NCBI GenBank assembly: GCA_947259075.1
Contig: CAMYKQ010000062.1
Location: 1-64,000, forward strand
Length of the DNA stretch: 64,000 nucleotides
Direction: 5' to 3'
Origin: an uncultured Gammaproteobacteria bacterium
GTDB taxonomy: Bacteria; Pseudomonadota; Gammaproteobacteria; DRLM01
The notes below the pieces were generated by a model. The model was given only the letters and a program-made list of their open reading frames with translations. It made no database searches and had not been told where the DNA came from. Below are positions 55,299-61,663 of the stretch, one piece after another. Positions within the stretch are counted from its first letter, which is position 1, and each line of letters begins with the position of its first letter. The position numbers and the translations under genes were made by a program.

Positions 55299-55362
55299 GA
55301 AAAAGACTTCGGGACCTATCCATTTGCCCAATATCATCGAAGCGAAACGCGAGGTCGGTTAA
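55299..55362 (+). pseudogene. Scrambled remnant of a second relA
   Basis: Bases 55325-55353 are identical to relA 52955-52983 (29 bases) and are followed by a different end (GTCGGTTAA against ACGGGGTGA). Just before, 55299-55313 is identical to relA 51088-51102 (15 bases, the EKDFG codons). The two blocks are 1.85 kb apart in relA but 11 bases apart here and out of frame, so this looks like an internally deleted relA copy, ending LPNIIEAKREVG-stop. It is the right edge of the PEP-CTERM insert. Confidence 0.65.
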
Positions 55363-55489
55363 ACGCGTGGTCCGCGCCAGTCATGGCAATCAACACAAAA
55401 TTCGCACGTGTATGCACAAAACTTATAGAACCGCCACACTCCCGGTTTGGTGACCCCGGCGTTATTCTAACAGGCGAAGACGCCTCTGA

Positions 55490-55834
55490 TTATTTGGGTT
55501 TTTTCTTGCGGCCACCTTTCTTATCGGTTTCAGTTTTATCCGTAATTTTGCGGCCGCTCACTTGCTTCTTGAGATCAGCCAGTTCGCTTTCGAGCGCGCT
55601 TACCGCGGCCTTGCGTTTTTCGATGCGTTGATCCCAGCGGTTTACGGCCACATCACGTTCCTGTTTTGCCAGTTCCATGTCCGCGCGCAGGCGTTCGATG
55701 GATTTTTCCTTTTCCTTGAGGAGTACGTCCAGCGACGGTGCCTTATCCTTGCGCAGGGCATCGATGCGCTGATTCAGTTTGGCGTTCAAGTCCTGTTGCA
55801 GCTTCATCGCGTCTTGCAGATTTTTGATATCCAT
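55490..55834 (-). CDS. Small coiled-coil protein at the end of the tail-like locus
   Basis: 114 residues from an ATG preceded by GAGGAAC; longer in-frame frames run into the beta-helix gene and have no site. Nearly all helical and charged (DAMKLQQDLNAKLNQRIDAL, SIERLRADMELAKQERDVAV, AVSALESELADLKKQVSG) with a lysine-rich C-terminus (GGRKKKPK). No family recognised. Last gene of the operon, 11 bases after the beta-helix gene; may be a chaperone or a linker for the spike proteins. Confidence 0.75.
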   Translation of the reverse strand: MDIKNLQDAMKLQQDLNAKLNQRIDALRKDKAPSLDVLLKEKEKSIERLRADMELAKQERDVAVNRWDQRIEKRKAAVSALESELADLKKQVSGRKITDKTETDKKGGRKKKPK

Positions 55835-55845
55835 GGCGGGGTTCC

Positions 55846-58800
55846 TCAAATTTTGACGTTGAAATTGGCGATCGCCGGCGGGGTGACGGTGCCGACTTGA
55901 ATATAATTCCCAGTGGTGATATTGCCCATCAGCGCCACCTGGTTGCGATTGCTCAAGGCCATGGAGTTCACGTTGAGCGGTCCTTTGACATGGTTGCCCA
56001 TGGCGATGAGGTGGCCGCCCCACAGCCGCACGGTGGCGCCGGTCTCGTTGACCTCCGCGTTCAAATGATCGCAGATATTATTGCTGAAGGTGACCTTCTC
56101 GAAGCGGAAATCGAAGTTGTTGTCGACGTTGAGACGGAAGAACTCGACCAGCGTCGTGCGGCCCGGACCGCGGAAGTGATTGCCGTTCACCAGCGCGCTG
56201 CCGGTCATGAGTTCGAACATGCCCGCGCCCAGGGCAACACGGTAGGCGAGAGGGCCGATGAACATAAATGCGCGGTGCTCCATCTGCGTATTCAGGGTGT
56301 CGGGCCGCGTGTAGCCAACGCGATTGTCCAGCACTTGCAGGTTGGGCACCCAGCCTGAGATACCCATGGCGGCAACGGTGGTGATTTGACTGCCGTCCGC
56401 GGATACGCCGGTGTCTATCACTTCACAGCCCTCGATACGCACCAGCGCGCTGCCGGAGCCGAGGAATTCCTCTGAGAACACTCCAATACCGAAGGATAGA
56501 CCCGCCGAGTAGCCGCAATTCGCCAGGCGATTGTCGATGAATGAGGCGGCGCCGCGCACGAACATGCCCATGCCCATGACGAGACAGGATTGCAGCCGGT
56601 TGCCGCTGATTTCCACCTCGGCCTCCTGTAACGAGGTGATGCCGTTGCCCGCGTTGTTGATATCATTGCCGAGCACGCGATTGCGTTCGCCGGCGCTGAG
56701 GTGCATGGCGAAAAACAGGTCTTGCATCCGGTTGTCTTGCGCGCGGCTGTCATTGCATTCATCGATACGCACGCCATACCAGCCGCCGCCCTCGCCGTCG
56801 ATATGATTGCCGATCACGCTGGCGCCGTTGATACGCGAGATGACGATGCCGGTCTGCGGGCCCAGCAATTGATTACTGTTCACCGCGACATGATCGGCGC
56901 CACGGCCTTGCTCCGCGTTGGCCAGACAATAAATACTGGCCGGCACTACCAGTTGACCGGGTTTGAAGGTGCTGAGCAGGGTGTTGCCGCTTACCGTGAC
57001 GTGGGCGCCGCTGACGCGGATGCCACCCCACAAATTCGAATCCAGGTCGATCTCGTTACCGCGCACCACGCAAGCGGCGGCTTCGACGTCGATAGCGTAG
57101 AGACGAATATCGAGATACTGGCGCATTTCTTCGGTATCGGTGGGCGCGGGTTCTTCCACCGGGCCGCCGAGACGGTGGATATGGTTATCCGCGACTAATG
57201 ACCCCTCGGCGTGGCGCCGCAGATAGATGCCCACCCAGAAATGGCGGATCGTATTGTTCGCGATATGGCAGGGCACGTTGAGGTCGCCGTCCACCCAAAT
57301 GCCGTACTGCCCCCAAGAACCGTTGCTGCCGAGATAATCGGCCATCACGCCCGTGATGAGGTTGCCGCTGATCTCCATGCGCGCTTCGTAATTATTGAGC
57401 CATATGCCATAGGCCAGGTTCAACAAGCGATTGTGCGCGATATTCACTTCAGCCACGTTGTTGAGATACATGCCGACGTGTTGTGAGAAGGGCGAGACGG
57501 TGACGGCCATCTCGCAGTGCTCCACCCGCAGCCGCGTGCAATCATCGGCGTAAAGAATTATGCCGAATTCGGCGGGCGTAATGGCCTCGAAGCGGATGCC
57601 TTCGACGACGATGTCGCTGACCGCCGCGTTGACGCCGATTTGCAGCACGGCGATGGGGTTGGTCGAACGCACGATGGCGCCCGGCCCTTCGCCGCGTAGT
57701 ATCACGTGCGAGGTGCGCATTTCGAGCGTCGACTCGACTTCGTGCACGCCGGTTTTCAAACACACGCAGCCGCCTTCCAGCGGCAGCGCGTCCAAGGCGG
57801 CTTGGATGTCGTCGCCGGGTTTCACGGTAATGGTGCAACAACCGCCGCAGGCCGGCGGCCAATGCACGCGGCAATCGTCTTCCGTGTCGGGGAAGGTGAC
57901 GACGGCGAGGCGCGCGTAATGCCGGTGAATGCCGCGCGGCGGCATCGCGGTGTAGGTTTCCACGGACGTGTCGGCGCTGCGCGCGGCGGAGACCCAGTAA
58001 TCGCCGCAACGAAACGCCGTGCCCGCCGGGTTCAAACTGAACTGCACCTGCACGCCGTTTTCCAGCACCACCCATACATTGGCCGCCGGCACAGGAATCA
58101 AACCCGTGCTGCCCGCCGCGTCGAGATTGGTGATGATATTGTTATTGGCGTCGCGCACCGTGCCTTTCTGATCCCAGCGTTTCACCCGTGTGTGCCGCGC
58201 GGCCAGGGTGTCGCTGCCGCCGGCGGGAATCAAATCGGCGGGCAAGGCCGGCGTGAAGCTGATGCTCTGCTTGGCGTCGTCCACGGTGATCTTGCGCATC
58301 ACGCCGCGCCGCAGCAGCGGGTCGTTGTTTTCACCTCCCAGCTCGCGGCGGTCGTCGAGGATCTCCACCCAATCGCCGGTGTTGAAACGCAGCACCGCGT
58401 CGCGGCCGAGGCTGGCGAGTTTCAATTCCGTTGCCGTGGCGGTGTGCGAGACGATCTCCACCACATTGCTGGCGACGCTGGCGTTCTCGCGCGACCATTT
58501 GAAGCTTGCGCCGCCCGCGCCCACGGCGCCGCCGTTATGAATTTCGATGCGGTAGAGCTGATTCTCCAAGCCGCGATAGCCGCCGGTGGGCGGCAATTCG
58601 CAAGGGTCTTGCCCGGGCGGCACACCCTCGGCGCGGATGGATAGGCGGCCGCCGGAAGGGCGGATGAGCGTTTGCCAGGCGGTGAATTGGTCCTCGGGCG
58701 TGTGGCAATCGGCCGCGCCGATATTGGCGAGAAAGCGCACCTGCCACACGGTTTGCCAGCGCGTGGTGGTGTCGACGCCCACGGCGCTTTCGACCAGATT

Positions 58801-59280
58801 CGTCTGTTGCAGATAGGTGACTTCGCGCTGCCACACTTCGAGATAGGCGAGGTGCGGGCCGTTGCCGGCGGGCAAGGGCGGCACGGCGGGCGGCGTGGCG
58901 AAATAGGGCTGCTGGTTATAGGCCAGAGGATTGACGCCGCGCAGCTCCGCCAGCACCGGGTCGAACTCCAGCGTGCCACCGCCGTGATTCTCCGCCAGCA
59001 GGCCGTCGACGTACATGCGGCCGCGGCCGATGGTGATGTTGCCGCCCGCGGCCTCGATCTTGAAGGCGTCCGGCGTTTGCGGCGACACCACCGCCACGCC
59101 GGTGAAGCCCGGCACGGGATGCACGCCGAAGGTGTCGACGCTCTCGGCGCGCAGGCGCCGGTCCATCACCGCCACCCACTCGTTCCATTCCGAGTCGAGC
59201 TGCACCCGCCCCTGCTGCATCAACACACCGGCGATGTCGCCGCGGGCATCGAAACGTACTCGGCTGTAATCTCCACTCAT
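55846..59280 (-). CDS. DUF6519 plus right-handed beta-helix protein of the tail-like locus
   Basis: 1144 residues with AAGGAGAAC before the ATG. N-terminus MSGDYSRVRFDARGDIAGVL, QQGRVQLDSEWNEWVAVMDR is the DUF6519 pattern seen in phage-tail-like and contractile injection gene clusters. From about residue 490 (CCTITVKPGDDIQAALDALP) it changes to a parallel beta-helix of the NosD/PbH1 kind: ALDALPLEGGCVCLKTGVHE, then a long run of rungs with repeated I-x-G-N/V-x-G-N motifs to near the C-terminus. Probably a spike or fibre protein that binds or cleaves a surface glycan; no catalytic residues could be assigned. Confidence 0.8.
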   Translation of the reverse strand: MSGDYSRVRFDARGDIAGVLMQQGRVQLDSEWNEWVAVMDRRLRAESVDTFGVHPVPGFTGVAVVSPQTPDAFKIEAAGGNITIGRGRMYVDGLLAENHGGGTLEFDPVLAELRGVNPLAYNQQPYFATPPAVPPLPAGNGPHLAYLEVWQREVTYLQQTNLVESAVGVDTTTRWQTVWQVRFLANIGAADCHTPEDQFTAWQTLIRPSGGRLSIRAEGVPPGQDPCELPPTGGYRGLENQLYRIEIHNGGAVGAGGASFKWSRENASVASNVVEIVSHTATATELKLASLGRDAVLRFNTGDWVEILDDRRELGGENNDPLLRRGVMRKITVDDAKQSISFTPALPADLIPAGGSDTLAARHTRVKRWDQKGTVRDANNNIITNLDAAGSTGLIPVPAANVWVVLENGVQVQFSLNPAGTAFRCGDYWVSAARSADTSVETYTAMPPRGIHRHYARLAVVTFPDTEDDCRVHWPPACGGCCTITVKPGDDIQAALDALPLEGGCVCLKTGVHEVESTLEMRTSHVILRGEGPGAIVRSTNPIAVLQIGVNAAVSDIVVEGIRFEAITPAEFGIILYADDCTRLRVEHCEMAVTVSPFSQHVGMYLNNVAEVNIAHNRLLNLAYGIWLNNYEARMEISGNLITGVMADYLGSNGSWGQYGIWVDGDLNVPCHIANNTIRHFWVGIYLRRHAEGSLVADNHIHRLGGPVEEPAPTDTEEMRQYLDIRLYAIDVEAAACVVRGNEIDLDSNLWGGIRVSGAHVTVSGNTLLSTFKPGQLVVPASIYCLANAEQGRGADHVAVNSNQLLGPQTGIVISRINGASVIGNHIDGEGGGWYGVRIDECNDSRAQDNRMQDLFFAMHLSAGERNRVLGNDINNAGNGITSLQEAEVEISGNRLQSCLVMGMGMFVRGAASFIDNRLANCGYSAGLSFGIGVFSEEFLGSGSALVRIEGCEVIDTGVSADGSQITTVAAMGISGWVPNLQVLDNRVGYTRPDTLNTQMEHRAFMFIGPLAYRVALGAGMFELMTGSALVNGNHFRGPGRTTLVEFFRLNVDNNFDFRFEKVTFSNNICDHLNAEVNETGATVRLWGGHLIAMGNHVKGPLNVNSMALSNRNQVALMGNITTGNYIQVGTVTPPAIANFNVKI

Positions 59281-59325
59281 GTCTGTTCTCCTTATCGTGA
59301 CGCCAGCGTGATGCCAGTGCCGTCG

Positions 59326-61365
59326 TTAACTGCCGTATATCAGTCCCGCTTCGAGGCCGAAGCGCAGATACTCGTCCATGCGCACGCGCAAATTGGTTTC
59401 GCGTTGCGGTTGATACAAACCGTGCAGCACGCCCATTTCGCTTTCATCGTGCGCGCCGCGCCTGATTTTTTCTGACGTGCTTTGCCGCAATTGGCCATAA
59501 CCCGGATCGCCATAACGCAGCGAGGTGAAATGCGGCCGCGTTTGCGCATCGCCTTCCTCGGGCTGGCAGTGATAGCGGCGCGGTGTGCGCGAACCGGGCG
59601 GCACGAAGGAAAAACGCACGCAGCCGCTCTGGCGGCGCTCGGCCCACAAAGGCGCCAGCCAGGTATCGCCCGCCGGGGCGAGCGCGGCGACGAAGATGCA
59701 ATCGCTGGCCAGAGTGAGCTGCTGAGTATGGACCTTGCCGATCACCGTGCAGCTTTCCAGGCTGAGCGCGCCGCCCGGCGCCGTATCGACGCCGCCCGGG
59801 CCACGATAGGCGATACGCCCGGGCGCGGTAGCGTCGATGATGCATTCGCTCAAGGACACTTCCGCATCGGCGGCGATGTGCAGCGGCGCGGTGATGCAGC
59901 GTTCCAGTTCGACCTTGGCGAAGGCGTGATTCACGATCATGCCGGGCGCATCATCGACCGGTGGCGCGCCGCGCGGGCCGGGCACCAAGGTGCAGTCGTG
60001 CAGAATGAGCCGCCGCGGCAGCGTGTCGGCGAAGGCCGCCAGGGTGAGTGTGCCGCCGCTGATGACCCAGCCGTCGAGTATCAGCGTCGCATCGGCGCCG
60101 AGATTCAAGGCGATGTTGCCGCTCGCCGCCAATAAGGGCCGGGTGCCATTGGCGGCGCGCAGCACCACGGTCTGGCCCGCGTTCACGTTGATGGTCGGCG
60201 TTTCCACATAACGGCGGCTGTCGCTCACTTCCACCGTGCCGCCGTTTTGCACGGCGTTGAGCGCGGGCTGCAAGGCCGCGCCGCCTTGCACGCTTTGCAG
60301 CGGCAGGACCGTCACCGGGGTGCCGCGTTCGTATTCGCCGCCGCCGAGGGCGGTGGTGAAGCCGTAGTGAAAACTCACCAGCGGCGCCGCGGCCGGCGGG
60401 TCGGCGAAGGCGAGGCGGCCCAGCTCGGGATCGATGGCCACGCGGCCCGAACCGGCCGCGGGTTGATGCGCCCAGGCGATGACATTGCCGCCGCCGTCCT
60501 TGATGTCGCTCAAATCACAGATTGTAATTTGACTGCGGGCGATCAGCGCCGGCGGATTGCCGTCGAGTTCGACGCGCAGACTCTTATCGGGCCCGTAGTA
60601 ATCGTCGAGATGGGCCTTGAGCCAGCGCCGCGCCAGCGGCAGGGGCACGTTGCGCGGCTCGGCGAGGTGGGTGATTTCTTCTTCCGTCTCCGGCGTGTTG
60701 TACAGCGCCATGTCCGTGCCCAGGGGATTGAAGCGGAAACGCAGGCCCGCGCCGATGTCGGCATCGATGACCGCGGGGGTGCGCGTCAGCGGGAAGGCGC
60801 GCACGCGCCACAGATATAAACCGATATTGGGGATATTGTGACGCGCCGCGCCGTTGCCGATGTGGCGGACATCGACGGTGTGGGCGAGGGTGTCGAAGGC
60901 CGTGCCGCGCCAGTGCAGTTGTTCCCAATTGCGCATATCGGGTGAGTAGTGCGCCTGGTGACGCAGATGATTCATGTACTGCGTCCAGCCCAGCAACTGG
61001 AAGAACTCCACCGCACGCGCCGGCCAGCCGGTGACATCACGCGCCAGTTGTTCCAGCATCGCCGCCGTGCCTTTGCGGCGGCGGTAGCGGATGGTGTTGG
61101 CGACGTCGGCGCGCGGCGAGGCGACACTGGGCGCGACCCCGTGCAGGCTGCGATAGCCGATCAGATCGCCGATATAGGGCGCCACCCAGGGCGCGCAGGT
61201 TTCGATGAATTGATCGTCGTAGAGTTGATCGAGGTTTTCCTCCATTGCCGCCACCTGTTCGGCGATGAGCGCGAGCAATTCGCGCAGCGGATAACCCTGT
61301 TCGGCGTCGCGGATGCGATGGATGGCGGGCAGCAGTTCGTAGAGGCGTTCGGCGGTGGTGCTCAT
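59326..61365 (-). CDS. Phage-tail-protein-like protein with beta-helix-like C-terminus
   Basis: 679 residues. N-terminal half matches the phage tail protein domain of P2 gpI/TIGR02242 type: YELLPAIHRIRDAEQGYPLR, LDQLYDDQFIETCAPWVAPY, IGDLIGYRSLHGV, NIPNIGLYLWRVRAFPLT. The second half (from about residue 365) reads SVQGGAALQPALNAVQNGGT and runs through beta-helix-like strands. GGAG-like sequence precedes the start. Lies 45 bases upstream of the DUF6519 gene. Likely a baseplate or tail-fibre attachment part. Confidence 0.8.
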   Translation of the reverse strand: MSTTAERLYELLPAIHRIRDAEQGYPLRELLALIAEQVAAMEENLDQLYDDQFIETCAPWVAPYIGDLIGYRSLHGVAPSVASPRADVANTIRYRRRKGTAAMLEQLARDVTGWPARAVEFFQLLGWTQYMNHLRHQAHYSPDMRNWEQLHWRGTAFDTLAHTVDVRHIGNGAARHNIPNIGLYLWRVRAFPLTRTPAVIDADIGAGLRFRFNPLGTDMALYNTPETEEEITHLAEPRNVPLPLARRWLKAHLDDYYGPDKSLRVELDGNPPALIARSQITICDLSDIKDGGGNVIAWAHQPAAGSGRVAIDPELGRLAFADPPAAAPLVSFHYGFTTALGGGEYERGTPVTVLPLQSVQGGAALQPALNAVQNGGTVEVSDSRRYVETPTINVNAGQTVVLRAANGTRPLLAASGNIALNLGADATLILDGWVISGGTLTLAAFADTLPRRLILHDCTLVPGPRGAPPVDDAPGMIVNHAFAKVELERCITAPLHIAADAEVSLSECIIDATAPGRIAYRGPGGVDTAPGGALSLESCTVIGKVHTQQLTLASDCIFVAALAPAGDTWLAPLWAERRQSGCVRFSFVPPGSRTPRRYHCQPEEGDAQTRPHFTSLRYGDPGYGQLRQSTSEKIRRGAHDESEMGVLHGLYQPQRETNLRVRMDEYLRFGLEAGLIYGS

Positions 61366-61373
61366 GGATTCAC

Positions 61374-61412
61374 TCCCCCTCGCCCTGGCCCTCTCCCGCG
61401 AGGGGAGAGGGG
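61374..61412. repeat. Dispersed CCCTCGCCC...GAGAGGGG repeat
   Basis: Second copy of the C-rich/G-rich palindromic repeat found at 26824-26859, located between two tail-like genes. Confidence 0.6.
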
Positions 61413-61500
61413 ACGTTCAAATGCATGTCGTAAATCACTTCCACCCTTGGCAAGACACACGCTGCATGTAACGCGCTCGCCACGACTCAGCGTGCGCCTG

Positions 61501-61640
61501 CCCCTCCTCTCGCTTGAGATGAGGGTGGTGCGCCTGATTTCCCTCTCCTTTGAGGTAAGGGTAGCGCGTCTATTTCCCCTCTCCCTTGAGGGGAGGGTAG
61601 CGCGTCTATTTCCCCTCTCCCTTGAGGGGAGAGGGGGTAG
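61501..61640. repeat. Tandem 36-bp repeats between tail genes
   Basis: About 3.7 units of roughly 36 bases: 61501-61540, 61541-61575, 61576-61611, 61612-61640, built around CCCCTCTCCCTTGAGGGGAG followed by GGTAGCGCGTCTATTT. The middle two are nearly identical. Sits in the 298-bp gap between the tail-protein and baseplate genes, which is otherwise empty. Confidence 0.85.
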
Positions 61641-61663
61641 GGGGAGAGGGTGAGAGATGAGAC

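Noticed and set aside
57706-58644. 312-codon plus-strand frame over the DUF6519 gene
   Set aside because: Shadow of the real minus-strand gene; no protein features.
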